Shown: positions 1 to 9,296 of the stretch, piece after piece
Numbering within the stretch: position 1 is the stretch's first letter
Layout: each line of letters opens with the position of its first letter
Translations under genes and position numbers: made by a program
DNA from: Agreia sp. PsM10
GTDB taxonomy: Bacteria; Actinomycetota; Actinomycetes; Actinomycetales; Microbacteriaceae
Direction of reading: 5' to 3'
DNA: 64,000 nt
Assembly (NCBI RefSeq): GCF_030433855.1
Contig: NZ_JARUXC010000004.1
Location: 268,632-332,631, forward strand
The notes under the pieces: generated by a model
Database searches by the model: none
Seen by the model: the letters and a program-made list of their open reading frames with translations, nothing else
What the model was told of the DNA's origin: nothing

Positions 1-1256
1 CGGGCGGCATCGACGCGCACACCCACATGCAGATGCCGTTCGGCGGCACCGAGGCGAGCGACACGTTCGAGACGGGCACCCGGGCGGCCGCGCACGGCGG
101 CACCACGTCGATCATTGATTTCGTCGTGCAGTACGCCGGCGAGAACATCCTGGATCAGTACACCCTGTGGCAGGAGAAGGCGGCCGGGCAGTGCGCGGTC
201 GATTACGGGTTCCACCAGATCCTGTCGGACGTGCAGGACTCGTCTCTCTCGGCGATGGACGAGCTGATCAACGAGGGCGTCACCTCGTTCAAACTGTTCA
301 TGGCCTACAAGGGCGTGTTCCTGAGCGATGACGGTCAGATCGTCAGGGCGATGCAGCGTGCCTCCGAAAACGGATCGCTCATCATGATGCACGCCGAGAA
401 CGGCTCGGTCATCGACCTGCTCGTGAAGCAGCACTTGGAGCGCGGCGAGACCACCCCGTATTACCACGGTGTCTCGCGCCCGTGGCAGGCCGAGGAGGAG
501 GCGACGCACCGAGCGATCATGTTGGCGAACCTCACGGGGGCGCCGCTGTACATCGTTCATGTGAGCGCCAAGCAGGCTCTCGACCAGATCGCCGCCGCCC
601 GTGACAGCGGCCAGAACGTGTTCGCCGAGACCTGCCCCCAGTACCTCTACCTCTCGCTCGAGGACCAGCTCGGAGCATCCAGCCCTGAATGGGGCGAGTT
701 CGAGGGCGCGAAGTGGGTCTGCTCGACGCCGTTGCGTTCGAAGAACGAGGGCCACCAGCACCACATGTGGCAAGGCCTTCGCACGAACGACCTGCAGGTG
801 ATCTCGACCGATCACTGCCCCTTCTGCATGAAGGGCCAGAAGGACTCCGGCCTGGCCGACTTCTCGAAGATCCCCAACGGGATCGGCTCGGTGGAGCATC
901 GGATGGACCTGATCTACCAGGGCGTCGTGATGGGCGAGATCACCCTGCCCCGCTGGGTCGAGCTCACGAGCACGACACCTGCTCGGATGTTCGGCATCTA
1001 CGGAAAGAAGGGCGTCATCCAACCCGGGGCAGACGGCGACGTGGTGATCTACGACCCCAACGGGCACACCTCCATCGGGCTCGAGAAGACGCACCACATG
1101 AACATGGACTACTCGGCCTGGGAGGGCTACGAGATCGACGGCCACGTCGACACCGTGTTCTCCCGCGGGCGTCGGATAGTCGACGACAACGACTACCTGG
1201 GCCGAAAGGGCGATGGCGCGTACTTCAAACGCGGCCTCAGCCAGTACCTCATTTGA
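1..1256 (+). CDS. hydA: Dihydropyrimidinase / D-hydantoinase, 5' end missing
   Basis: Opens the cyclic amide ring of dihydrouracil, dihydrothymine or 5-substituted hydantoins to give N-carbamoyl amino acids; cytoplasmic, binuclear metal enzyme of the amidohydrolase superfamily. The reading frame is open from base 3, and the first visible residues GGIDAHTH carry the HxH metal motif, so about 50 N-terminal residues lie outside the window. Further on are TSFKLFMAYKG with the lysine that is carboxylated in this family, MMHAENG and YIVHVSAKQA with metal-binding histidines, and ISTDHCPF with the metal-binding aspartate. First visible gene of an operon ending with Fgd; the downstream aminotransferase and MmsA would process the beta-amino acid after decarbamoylation. 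No beta-ureidopropionase is visible. Dihydropyrimidinase rather than allantoinase is favoured by the neighbours. Confidence 0.92.
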   Translation, partial: GGIDAHTHMQMPFGGTEASDTFETGTRAAAHGGTTSIIDFVVQYAGENILDQYTLWQEKAAGQCAVDYGFHQILSDVQDSSLSAMDELINEGVTSFKLFMAYKGVFLSDDGQIVRAMQRASENGSLIMMHAENGSVIDLLVKQHLERGETTPYYHGVSRPWQAEEEATHRAIMLANLTGAPLYIVHVSAKQALDQIAAARDSGQNVFAETCPQYLYLSLEDQLGASSPEWGEFEGAKWVCSTPLRSKNEGHQHHMWQGLRTNDLQVISTDHCPFCMKGQKDSGLADFSKIPNGIGSVEHRMDLIYQGVVMGEITLPRWVELTSTTPARMFGIYGKKGVIQPGADGDVVIYDPNGHTSIGLEKTHHMNMDYSAWEGYEIDGHVDTVFSRGRRIVDDNDYLGRKGDGAYFKRGLSQYLI

Positions 1257-1276
1257 TCTCTCGAAAGGACAGCTCG

Positions 1277-2317
1277 ATGGACTTCGGTGTCGTCGTACAA
1301 ACGAACCCGCCCGCTCCCCGAACCGTGGCTCTTGCGCGACGCGCTGAAGAGCATGGATTCGACTACTTCTGGACCTACGACTCTCATATTCTGTGGCAGG
1401 AGCCGTACGTCATCCACTCGCAGATCCTGAGTCAGACCTCCCAGATAAAAGTCGGCACGATGGTCACCAATCCGGCGACTCGGGATTGGACAGTGACCGC
1501 GTCGACTTTTGCGACGTTGAACGCACTCTTCGGCAATCGAACGATCTGCGGCATCGGCCGCGGTGACTCCGCGGTGCGCGTCATGGGAGGTGCGCCCGTC
1601 ACGCTAAAGGCGTTCAGGGAGTCGATCGGCGTCATCCGTGAGCTCGCCAACTCACGCTCGGTGGAGGTGAACGGGACCACCATTCAGTTTCCGTGGAGCC
1701 GCGGGTCGCAGCTCGACGTGTGGGTCGCCGCCTACGGCCCGATGGCACTGAAGATCGCGGGCGAGGTGGGCGACGGATTCATTCTTCAGTGCGGCGATCT
1801 CGATATCGCCGAGTGGATGATCCGCACGGTTCGCAACGCAGCCGAGAATGCAGGGCGCGATCCCCAGGAGATCAAGTTCTGCGTTGCGGCGCCGATGTAC
1901 ATCACGGATGGCACGGAGAGCAGCTACCGTCACGCTCTCGACCAGTGCCGATGGTTCGGCGGCATGGTGGGCAACCATGTGGCCGATATCGTCTCGAAAT
2001 ACGGCACTGACAGCGATGTGCCGAAGGCGCTCACGGACTACATCGCCGGACGAGAAGGCTACGACTACAACCAGCACGGAAAATCCGGCAACACCCACGT
2101 CGACTTCGTGCCGGACGAGATCGTGGAGCGCTTCTGCCTGATCGGTACTGCCGAGCAGCACATCGAGAAGCTCGCAAAGCTGAAGGCCCTCGGCGCTGTC
2201 CAATTCGCCGGGTACCTCGATCACGACAACAAGGAGGAGACCATGCGTGTCTACGGCGCCACCGTCATCCCGGCCCTTCGCGAACACGTCACAGCAACAC
2301 AGAGGAAGAACGTATGA
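1277..2317 (+). CDS. LLM-class flavin/F420-dependent oxidoreductase
   Basis: Luciferase-like TIM-barrel oxidoreductase of 346 residues. The ATG follows an AAAGGA ribosome site and begins MDFGVVVQTNPPAP; the frame is open much further upstream but that part overlaps hydA and looks like a shadow. Visible family features are the N-terminal RAEEHGFDYFWTYDSH, the GTMVTNPATRDW segment and GIGRGDSAVRVMGG. It resembles the CPS_4085-type subfamily that is often found in pyrimidine catabolic loci, recalled and not searched. Cofactor may be F420 or FMN; the fgd gene three genes downstream favours F420. The stop overlaps the next start (ATGA), so translation is probably coupled. A role in dihydropyrimidine formation or in a side reaction is only inference. 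Confidence 0.82.
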   Translation: MDFGVVVQTNPPAPRTVALARRAEEHGFDYFWTYDSHILWQEPYVIHSQILSQTSQIKVGTMVTNPATRDWTVTASTFATLNALFGNRTICGIGRGDSAVRVMGGAPVTLKAFRESIGVIRELANSRSVEVNGTTIQFPWSRGSQLDVWVAAYGPMALKIAGEVGDGFILQCGDLDIAEWMIRTVRNAAENAGRDPQEIKFCVAAPMYITDGTESSYRHALDQCRWFGGMVGNHVADIVSKYGTDSDVPKALTDYIAGREGYDYNQHGKSGNTHVDFVPDEIVERFCLIGTAEQHIEKLAKLKALGAVQFAGYLDHDNKEETMRVYGATVIPALREHVTATQRKNV

Positions 2318-3648
2318 ATGCGATTCGGCCATCTGACGGCGACCTGACGCTCGAGCTCGACCGCGCCCATGTGTTCCACTCCTGGTCGGCCCAGGCCGCC
2401 TTGAAGCCGATGGTCATCGCGGGGGGACTCGGTTCCACCGTCTGGGACTACGAGGGCAACGAGTATCTCGATTTCTCCTCGCAGCTCGTGAACACGAACA
2501 TCGGCCATCAGCATCCGGCGGTCGTCGCCGCCATCAAGGAACAGGCCGACGTGCTCACGACGGTCGCCCCGGCCGCCGCCAACCTCACGCGGGGCAAGGC
2601 CGCTCAGCGCATCCTCGACAAGGCCGGGAGCAGGTACAGCAAGGTCTTCTTCACCAACGGAGGGGCGGATGCGAACGAGAACGCCATCCGTATGGCCCGC
2701 CTGTACACCGGCCGGGACAAGGTGCTGTCGACCTACCGCAGTTACCACGGCAACACGGGAGCCGCGGTGGTGGCCACGGGCGACTGGCGCCGCGTGCCGA
2801 ATGAGTACTCGCGTGGACACGTACACTTCTTCGGCCCCTTCGCCTACCGCTCCGATTTCTGGTCGACCAATGCCGAGGAGGAGTCAGCCCGCGCGCTCCA
2901 GCACCTCGAACGTGTGATCGTCTCGGAAGGCGCCTCGTCGATCGCCGCCATCCTGCTGGAGACAGTGCCCGGCACCGCCGGCGTTCTCGTGCCGCCGCCC
3001 GGATACCTCGCCGGCGTGCGTGCCCTTGCAGACCGCTACGGCATCGTGTTGATCTTCGACGAGGTGATGGCCGGCTTCGGGCGCACCGGATCATGGTTCG
3101 CTTTCCAGGGCCTGCCTGAAGCAGACGGTTCGATCACTGAGCCCGACCTCATCACGTTCGCCAAGGGGGTGAACTCCGGCTACGTGCCGGCCGGAGGGGT
3201 GGTCATCTCGCCGGCCATTGCCCAAGCCTTCGACGACACGGTGTTCCCTGGCGGGTTGACGTACTCCGGGCATCCGCTGGCCATGGCCGCCATCGTCGGT
3301 GCCATCGACGCCATGGATGCCGAAGGAATCATCGACAACGCCCATCGAATCGGCCGCGACAAACTCGCGCCGGGGCTCGCAGCCCTGGCCGACAAGTACC
3401 CCATCATCGGCGACGTCCGCGGCCTCGGTGTCTTCTGGGCGCTCGACCTCGTCACGGATCGCGAAACCCGACAGCCGGTGTCTGCCGCCGTGATCGCCGA
3501 ACTCAAGGCGGCGCTGACCAGCAGGGGACTGCTCGGCTTCTTCGCCGAGAACCGCCTTCATGTGGTGCCTCCCTGCGTCGTGACCGATGCAGAGGTCGAT
3601 AAAGCCCTCGCCATCTACGACGCGGCGTTCGCCACGATCTCCAACTGA
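2314..3648 (+). CDS. Class III aminotransferase (omega-amino acid:pyruvate type)
   Basis: PLP-dependent fold-type I aminotransferase of 444 residues, usual length for omega-transaminases. Domain features in order are the substrate loop VWDYEGNEYLDFSSQLVNTNIGH, FFTNGGADANENAIRMAR, YRSYHGNTG, the PLP aspartate in LIFDEVMAGFGRTG, and the Schiff-base lysine (about Lys284) in TFAKGVNSGYVPAGG. In this operon the expected substrates are beta-alanine and 3-aminoisobutyrate, the end products of uracil and thymine reduction, giving malonate or methylmalonate semialdehyde for the following MmsA. It starts inside the end of the preceding oxidoreductase gene and is followed 26 bases later by mmsA. Substrate assignment is from context; the fold and chemistry are clear. 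Confidence 0.9.
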   Translation: MNAIRPSDGDLTLELDRAHVFHSWSAQAALKPMVIAGGLGSTVWDYEGNEYLDFSSQLVNTNIGHQHPAVVAAIKEQADVLTTVAPAAANLTRGKAAQRILDKAGSRYSKVFFTNGGADANENAIRMARLYTGRDKVLSTYRSYHGNTGAAVVATGDWRRVPNEYSRGHVHFFGPFAYRSDFWSTNAEEESARALQHLERVIVSEGASSIAAILLETVPGTAGVLVPPPGYLAGVRALADRYGIVLIFDEVMAGFGRTGSWFAFQGLPEADGSITEPDLITFAKGVNSGYVPAGGVVISPAIAQAFDDTVFPGGLTYSGHPLAMAAIVGAIDAMDAEGIIDNAHRIGRDKLAPGLAALADKYPIIGDVRGLGVFWALDLVTDRETRQPVSAAVIAELKAALTSRGLLGFFAENRLHVVPPCVVTDAEVDKALAIYDAAFATISN

Positions 3649-3674
3649 CCGCCCCAACCTTCCGGAGCCACATC

Positions 3675-5174
3675 ATGCCCATCACATCGCCTGTCATTCC
3701 TCATTGGATCAACGGCTCCGAGTACCCCTCGAACTCGGGCCGGACAGCTCCGGTGTTCGATCCCGCCCTGGGAGTCGAAACCAAGCGCGTCGCGCTCGCA
3801 GACCACGCTGAGATCGCCGCTGCGATCGCAAGCGCCAAGGCCGCATTTCCCGCCTGGCGTGATCTGTCGCTCGCGCGAAGGCAGCAGATCCTCTTCCGAT
3901 TCCGCGAGCTGCTCGAGTCGAAGAAGGGGGAGCTCGCCGAGATCATCACCAGTGAGCACGGCAAGGTCGTCTCCGACGCGCTCGGCGAGATCACCCGGGG
4001 CCAGGAAGTCGTGGAGTTCGCGACCGGCCTCGCCCACCACCTGAAAGGCGAGTACTCCGAGAACGTCTCGACAGGCGTCGATGTCTATTCGACGAAGCAG
4101 CCTCTGGGTGTCGTGGGCATCATCAGTCCGTTCAACTTCCCCGCAATGGTGCCGATGTGGTTCTTCCCTATCGCCATCGCGGCCGGCAACTCCGTCATCC
4201 TGAAACCGAGCGAGAAAGATCCGAGCGCAGCCATCTGGCTGGCCAAGCTGTGGAAGGAAGCCGGCCTGCCCGACGGTGTCTTCACGGTGCTCAACGGTGA
4301 CAAGGAGGCCGTCGACGGTCTGCTCACGAGTCCGGACGTGGCATCCATCTCGTTCGTCGGGTCGACCCCGATCGCGCAATACGTCTATGAGACCGGCACC
4401 AGACACGGCAAGCGCGTCCAGGCTCTCGGCGGTGCGAAGAACCACATGCTCGTGCTGCCCGACGCCGACCTCGATCTCGTCGCAGACAGCGCCATCAACG
4501 CGGGCTTCGGCTCCGCAGGTGAGCGCTGCATGGCCATCTCCGTGGTCGTCGCCGTCGAGCCTGTCGCCGAACCGCTCATCGCGAAGATCGCCGAACGGAT
4601 GTCGACCCTTCGCGTCGGCGACGGCCGCCGGGGTTGCGACATGGGACCGCTGGTCACTGAGGCGCACCGCGACAAGGTCGCCTCCTACATCGAGATCGCC
4701 GAAGCCGATGGCGCCACAGTGGTGGTCGACGGCCGCAACGTGCAGCCCGACGGCGACGCGAACGGCTTCTGGCTCGGTCCCACTCTCCTCGATGAGGTGC
4801 CCACCACGAGCCGCGCCTATACCGAGGAGATCTTCGGCCCCGTGCTGTCGATCGTTCGCGTCACGAGCTACGAAGAAGGTGTGAAACTCATCAATGACGG
4901 CGCCTTCGGCAACGGCACCGCCATCTTCACCAACGACGGCGGCGCCGCCCGCCGCTTTCAGAACGAGGTGCAGGTCGGCATGATCGGAGTCAACGTGCCC
5001 ATCCCCGTGCCGGTCGCCACGTTCTCCTTCGGCGGCTGGAAGGCCTCGCTTTTCGGCGACACCAAAGCCCATGGCGCTGAGGGAGTGCGCTTCTTCACGC
5101 AGCAGAAGGCCATCACCAGCCGCTGGCTCGACCCGTCGCACGGCGGTATCAACCTCGGCTTCCCGCAGAACTAA
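3675..5174 (+). CDS. mmsA: CoA-acylating methylmalonate-semialdehyde dehydrogenase
   Basis: Converts methylmalonate semialdehyde to propionyl-CoA, and malonate semialdehyde to acetyl-CoA, with NAD+ and CoA. The 499-residue length is typical. Diagnostic segments are GIISPFNFPAMVPMWFFPIA, VILKPSEKDPSA, FVGSTPIAQYVYE, the MmsA-type NHMLVLPDAD, and the catalytic cysteine (about Cys285) in GSAGERCMAISV. The usual general-base glutamate of hydrolytic aldehyde dehydrogenases is absent at QALGGAKNH, as expected for CoA-acylating members. A CCGGAG ribosome site precedes the ATG. Together with the upstream aminotransferase it closes the reductive pyrimidine pathway (thymine to propionyl-CoA, uracil to acetyl-CoA); valine or inositol catabolism is less likely here because no such genes are adjacent. 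Confidence 0.95.
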   Translation: MPITSPVIPHWINGSEYPSNSGRTAPVFDPALGVETKRVALADHAEIAAAIASAKAAFPAWRDLSLARRQQILFRFRELLESKKGELAEIITSEHGKVVSDALGEITRGQEVVEFATGLAHHLKGEYSENVSTGVDVYSTKQPLGVVGIISPFNFPAMVPMWFFPIAIAAGNSVILKPSEKDPSAAIWLAKLWKEAGLPDGVFTVLNGDKEAVDGLLTSPDVASISFVGSTPIAQYVYETGTRHGKRVQALGGAKNHMLVLPDADLDLVADSAINAGFGSAGERCMAISVVVAVEPVAEPLIAKIAERMSTLRVGDGRRGCDMGPLVTEAHRDKVASYIEIAEADGATVVVDGRNVQPDGDANGFWLGPTLLDEVPTTSRAYTEEIFGPVLSIVRVTSYEEGVKLINDGAFGNGTAIFTNDGGAARRFQNEVQVGMIGVNVPIPVPVATFSFGGWKASLFGDTKAHGAEGVRFFTQQKAITSRWLDPSHGGINLGFPQN

Positions 5175-5183
5175 GGCAGACAC

Positions 5184-6203
5184 ATGACACTCACACTCGG
5201 ATACAAGGCCAGCGCAGAACAGTTCGACCCCCGGGAGCTCGTCGAGATCGCGGTAGCGGCCGAAGCCCACGGCATGGAGTCCGTCGCGGTCAGTGATCAC
5301 TTCCAGCCATGGCGCCACGAGGGCGGGCACGCACCGTTCTCGTTGACGTGGATGGCGGCGGTGGGCGAACGCACGTCGACGATTCGGATCGGGACGAGCG
5401 TGATGACGCCCACCTTCCGCTACAACCCCGCGGTGCTGGCGCAAGCGTTCGCTTCGCTGGGAGTGCTCTACCCCGACCGGATATTCCTCGGAGTGGGAAC
5501 GGGCGAGGCGCTCAACGAGATCGCCACGGGTTTCCGCGGGCCGGGCGAGCAGACCTGGCCGGAGTTCAAGGAGCGCTTTGCGCGTCTCCGCGAATCGATC
5601 GACCTCATGCGGCAGCTCTGGACGAGTGACCGGGTGAGCTTCGAGGGCGAGTACTACTCGACGCGCGACGCGTCCATCTACGATCGCCCCACCACGCCGA
5701 TCCCCGTGTACATCGCTGCGGGCGGTCCCGTGGTCGCGCGATATGCGGGCCGCGCTGGCGACGGGTTCATCTGCACCTCTGGCAAAGGGATGTCCCTCTA
5801 CACCGACACCCTCCTGCCGGCAGTCCAGGAGGGAGCCGAGAAGGCGTCACGGCCCGTCGAAAGCATCGACAAGATGATTGAGATCAAACTCTCGTACGAC
5901 ACTGATCCGTCCGCAGCGCTCTCCAACACGAGATTCTGGGCTCCACTCGCGCTCTCCAAGGAACAGAAACACGACATCACCGATCCCGTCGAGATGGAGA
6001 GGGCAGCCGACGCGCTTCCGATCGAGCAGATCGCTTCGCGCTGGATTGTCGGATCCGACCCTGACGCGGTCGTCGCCTCTATAAAGGACTACGTCGACGC
6101 CGGCCTCAACCACCTTGTTTTTCACGCGCCGGGTGCGGACCAGCGACGCTTCCTCGAGCTTTTCGAACGCGATCTCGCTCCCCGCCTCAGAGAACTGGAA
6201 TAA
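5184..6203 (+). CDS. fgd: F420-dependent glucose-6-phosphate dehydrogenase
   Basis: Oxidises glucose 6-phosphate to 6-phosphogluconolactone and reduces coenzyme F420 to F420H2. At 339 residues it nearly equals the mycobacterial enzyme and can be aligned to it by eye over its length: [10 protein letters not shown] at the N-terminus, [18 protein letters not shown] with the active-site histidine and tryptophan, [15 protein letters not shown] with the catalytic glutamate, [15 protein letters not shown], and [18 protein letters not shown] near the end. It is nine bases behind mmsA, so it is co-transcribed with the pyrimidine genes. Its presence in this operon implies that one of the enzymes, most simply the upstream LLM oxidoreductase, consumes F420H2. 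No F420 biosynthesis gene is seen in the window. Confidence 0.95.
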   Translation: MTLTLGYKASAEQFDPRELVEIAVAAEAHGMESVAVSDHFQPWRHEGGHAPFSLTWMAAVGERTSTIRIGTSVMTPTFRYNPAVLAQAFASLGVLYPDRIFLGVGTGEALNEIATGFRGPGEQTWPEFKERFARLRESIDLMRQLWTSDRVSFEGEYYSTRDASIYDRPTTPIPVYIAAGGPVVARYAGRAGDGFICTSGKGMSLYTDTLLPAVQEGAEKASRPVESIDKMIEIKLSYDTDPSAALSNTRFWAPLALSKEQKHDITDPVEMERAADALPIEQIASRWIVGSDPDAVVASIKDYVDAGLNHLVFHAPGADQRRFLELFERDLAPRLRELE

Positions 6204-6321
6204 CAGGACAGGCTTCCGACAGCCGTAAGAACGTCTGATGCGCACAGAACTCCACACCGTGCTGCTTCGCACCGCCGTCCATGATCCGATCGTGTGGCGG
6301 CTGAGCTAGCGGAATCCCAAC

Positions 6322-6366
6322 TCCGTTTATGCTATGTTCGCATAAGCGGAATAAAGAATCCGCTTA
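6322..6366. promoter_or_regulatory. Tandem operator palindromes before MFS gene
   Basis: Three related half-sites alternate in orientation: TCCGTTTATG (6322-6331), CATAAGCGGA (6341-6350) and TCCGCTTA (6359-6366). The first two form an inverted repeat with one mismatch and a 9-base spacer; the second and third form a perfect 8-bp inverted repeat with an 8-base spacer. The site ends 16 bases before the MFS start codon and overlaps possible -10 hexamers (TATGCT, TATGTT). The likely ligand is the TetR protein encoded at 7910-8584; this pairing is inference. Confidence 0.75.
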
Positions 6367-6382
6367 GATCGAACGGAGATCC

Positions 6383-7864
6383 ATGCCTCGGCGACAACGA
6401 CGGACCCACTACCAATTGACATTCGCGGTCCTTGCACTCGGCGTCAGCGCGTTCGCCCTGCTGCAGTCCCTCGTCATGCCTGCGTTGCCGACAATTCGGG
6501 TGGCGCTGGACGCATCGCAGACGGATGTGACGTGGGTTCTGACGGCATATCTACTCTCGGCATCGATCTTCACGCCCATCATGGGCCGACTGGGAGATAT
6601 GTCGGGCAAGAAGCGCATGTTCGTCGTCGCCCTGGTCGCCCTGGCGGTCGGTTCGCTTCTGGCTGCGCTCGCTCCGTCTCTCTTGGTGATGATCGTCGCG
6701 AGGGTGATTCAGGGCATTGGCGGCGGCGTGCTTCCGTTGGCTTTCGGCATCATTCGCGACGAGTTTCCCGCGGTCAAGGTCGGCGGGGCGGTCGGCCTGA
6801 TCGCAGCACTCTCGGCCATGGGGGCCGGATTCGGAATCGTTCTGGCCGGGCCGATCGTGTCGGCCCTCAGCTACCGATGGCTGTTCTGGTTCCCGCTGAT
6901 CATGGTGGCCGTCGCTGCGCTCGCGGCCTACGTGCTTGTTCCGGAGAGCGAGGAGAGGACGCCAGGGCGGATCAACTGGCTGGCCGCCGCGCTCCTGTCG
7001 GGCTGGCTCGTCGCCCTTCTTCTCGCAGTGAGCCAGGCTCCCTCGTGGGGGTGGGTCTCGGTTCCGGTCCTCGGGCTCATGGCTGCGTCGGTGGTGATCG
7101 GTGTCGTCTGGGTGGCCGTCGAGCGCCGCAGTGCGAACCCCTTGATCGATATGAAGATGATGACGATCCGGTCTGTCTGGACCACGAATGTCGTCGCGCT
7201 TCTCTTCGGCGTCGCCATGTACGCGATGCTCGGCTTCCTGCCCGCGTTCCTGCAGGCATCCGCTGCTGCCGGGTACGGGTTCGGCGCAACCGTCACGGAA
7301 TCGGGCGTCATGCTCCTGCCGAACGCCCTCCTGATGTTCGTCGTGGGCCTTGTTGCCGGACGATTGGCACAGCGGTTCGGGTCCAAGATGGTTCTCATAG
7401 CGGGCACGGTCGTCTCGTTCGTCGGTCTCCTCACGATCGCCCTGGCCCATGTCGAGGTGTGGCAGATCATCGTGGCGACGAGCCTCACCGGCATCGGATT
7501 CGGGTTGGCGTTCTCGTCGATGTCGAACATCATCGTGAACGCGGTCCCTCGAGAACAGACCGGGGTTGCGAGTGGAATGAACGCCAATATCCGCACCATC
7601 GGCGGCTCGCTCGGTGCCGCGGTGATGGCGAGCATCGTTGCCGTCGGTGCTGCGCCGTCGGGCCTTCCTGCTGAATCCGGATACACGAACGGGTTCCTTG
7701 TGCTCGCGGGTGCAATGCTTTTGGCGGGTGCTGTCGGCTTCCTCATTCCGCGAATTGCCCGAATTCCCGCCGGAGATCACCTGGAAGAGCCGTCCGTTCC
7801 TCTGCGGCATGGAGAATTGGCCATGGTCGCCGGCGGTACCGTGGTCGGCGACGAGTCGGAATAA
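6383..7864 (+). CDS. MFS transporter, DHA2-like exporter
   Basis: Integral membrane proton-driven transporter of 493 residues with about 14 hydrophobic segments by eye. Family motifs include WVLTAYLLSASIFTPIMGRLGD followed by SGKKRMF (motif A type loop), ARVIQGIGGGVLPLAFGIIRDEF (motif B region with conserved arginine), and GAGFGIVLAGPIVSALSYRWLFW (motif C typical of antiporters). Starts at ATG with GGAGATCC upstream. It is preceded by a tandem palindrome and followed by a TetR gene on the same strand, the common layout for inducible drug or metabolite export. Substrate cannot be told; a link to the upstream pyrimidine operon is possible but it has its own promoter. Confidence 0.9.
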   Translation: MPRRQRRTHYQLTFAVLALGVSAFALLQSLVMPALPTIRVALDASQTDVTWVLTAYLLSASIFTPIMGRLGDMSGKKRMFVVALVALAVGSLLAALAPSLLVMIVARVIQGIGGGVLPLAFGIIRDEFPAVKVGGAVGLIAALSAMGAGFGIVLAGPIVSALSYRWLFWFPLIMVAVAALAAYVLVPESEERTPGRINWLAAALLSGWLVALLLAVSQAPSWGWVSVPVLGLMAASVVIGVVWVAVERRSANPLIDMKMMTIRSVWTTNVVALLFGVAMYAMLGFLPAFLQASAAAGYGFGATVTESGVMLLPNALLMFVVGLVAGRLAQRFGSKMVLIAGTVVSFVGLLTIALAHVEVWQIIVATSLTGIGFGLAFSSMSNIIVNAVPREQTGVASGMNANIRTIGGSLGAAVMASIVAVGAAPSGLPAESGYTNGFLVLAGAMLLAGAVGFLIPRIARIPAGDHLEEPSVPLRHGELAMVAGGTVVGDESE

Positions 7865-7909
7865 TCGCAGGGTAAGCCCTCAATCGGTCATGCACACTCA
7901 GGAGGAACG

Positions 7910-8584
7910 TTGCCCTCGCCATCTCTCGAGAATCAGCCCGAAAGTGCACCGCGCGAGAAGCGCCTGCGTCGGGATGCGGCGGCGAATCGCGAGCGACTTC
8001 TCGAGGCCGCGCGCAGTGTGTTCGCCGAACATGGCCTGGAGGCGTCAGTAGAAGATGTCGCTCACGCAGCCGGAGTCGGAGTCGGCACCCTGTATCGTCG
8101 GTTCCCCACGAAAGACGCTCTGATCGCAGAACTCGTCAGGGAGTTCATGGAAAAGGTCGTGACCCTCGTCACTGAGGCGGCGCAGTCCCCCGCCGGTCGG
8201 GGTCTGGAAACGTTCATCTATGCCCTGGGTGAGGTTCAGGCCGCCAACCGCGGGTGTCTCGCCCGCATCTGGACGGATCAGACGACCACCGGGTTGCGGG
8301 ATGTCTATCGCGAGCACATTGCGGCTCTCTTGAAGGATGCGAAGGCCCACGATGCTGTTCGCGTCGACGCGTCGGTCACGGATCTCGACATTCTGTTCTG
8401 GTCGCTTCGCGGCATCATCGAGACGACGGGAGACCTATCTCGAACCGCATGGCGCAGGCAGGCCGCCATTTCGCTGGCCGGACTGCGGCCGTCGCCGATC
8501 GCCTTGGCAGATCCTCCGGTGGCAGAAGAGATCATCCATCGCTCACGCCAGTCCACCCTCGTCCATTCGGAGCGCGGCTCCTGA
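7910..8584 (+). CDS. TetR/AcrR family transcriptional regulator
   Basis: One-component repressor of 224 residues. The N-terminal helix-turn-helix is at roughly residues 22-68 (ANRERLLEAARSVFAEHG, then VAHAAGVGVGTLYRRFPTKDAL); the C-terminal ligand domain is not assignable. Start is TTG, chosen because AGGAGGAA lies five bases before it and no ATG fits. It follows the MFS gene by 45 bases on the same strand, so it probably represses that gene through the alternating palindrome at 6322-6366 and is itself co-transcribed. Converges on another TetR gene; the 72 bases between them show no clear terminator. Confidence 0.9.
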   Translation: MPSPSLENQPESAPREKRLRRDAAANRERLLEAARSVFAEHGLEASVEDVAHAAGVGVGTLYRRFPTKDALIAELVREFMEKVVTLVTEAAQSPAGRGLETFIYALGEVQAANRGCLARIWTDQTTTGLRDVYREHIAALLKDAKAHDAVRVDASVTDLDILFWSLRGIIETTGDLSRTAWRRQAAISLAGLRPSPIALADPPVAEEIIHRSRQSTLVHSERGS

Positions 8585-8656
8585 GCGAAGGGCGGGTGGT
8601 TCTCGGCCTTCCATAAAGGATGGACGCTCGAACTCGGTGACGTTCTGCCCGTGCGC

Positions 8657-9265
8657 TCAGTTGTCGGCTGAGGGTGCCGGGTGCTGGGGGTCGAAGAGCG
8701 ACAGTGCGATGTCGAGAACGGCGCGCATGTCGAGTGTCGAATCGTAGCTCCACTGGAGCTGCAGCCCGTCGCTCACGGCGACGGCGATCCGGGCCAGCGT
8801 CTCGGCATCTTCAAGGGATGAGATGCGTCCGCCGGCTTGTCGACGGAGGATGCTTTCGCTCAGCGTGCTGACAATGTTCCGATAACGGTCGTCGATGTAG
8901 TCGTGGGCAGGATGATGGGGCTCGGCCGCATCGACAACGAGCCGTGAATACATGGCGACCAGTCCGGGCGTTCTGGTGTTGTTCGACATCGCTTCAGCCA
9001 GACCGTCGAGACTATCTCCCGCGCTCGAGATCGAGGTCGCGGTCTCCGCTGCGTCCCGCTCCTGCAGGATCGCGGCCATCAAAGATTGACGCGACTCGAA
9101 GTAGTGGAGCACGCCCGCCTTCGTCAGGCCCACGGAATCCGCGATCTCACTCAGCGTCGATGCCGTATACCCTCGGTCGGCGATCAGGAGAAGAGCTTGT
9201 TCCAGGATCTCTCGGCGCTTCGATTCGCCCTTGTCGTAACGGCGAGATGTAGAAGAAGCGGCCAT
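8657..9265 (-). CDS. TetR/AcrR family transcriptional regulator
   Basis: 202-residue regulator with N-terminal helix-turn-helix at about residues 16-62 (SKRREILEQALLLIADRGY, then SEIADSVGLTKAGVLHYFESRQSL). The C-terminal domain resembles the type found on sugar-linked TetR proteins of actinobacteria, but no ligand can be named. It is divergent from an MFS/GH3 beta-glucosidase operon, with a 21-bp near-palindrome in the shared promoter, so its likely job is induction of that operon by a beta-glucoside. This is inference from layout. Confidence 0.9.
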   Translation of the reverse strand: MAASSTSRRYDKGESKRREILEQALLLIADRGYTASTLSEIADSVGLTKAGVLHYFESRQSLMAAILQERDAAETATSISSAGDSLDGLAEAMSNNTRTPGLVAMYSRLVVDAAEPHHPAHDYIDDRYRNIVSTLSESILRRQAGGRISSLEDAETLARIAVAVSDGLQLQWSYDSTLDMRAVLDIALSLFDPQHPAPSADN

Positions 9266-9296
9266 TCCCCGACCCTAACAATCTTTTGAAGACACA

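Noticed and set aside
3615..5444. Open minus-strand frame of about 600 codons opposite mmsA
   Set aside because: Mirror of a clear mmsA gene in high-GC DNA; the translation is rich in Arg, Asp and His without domains.
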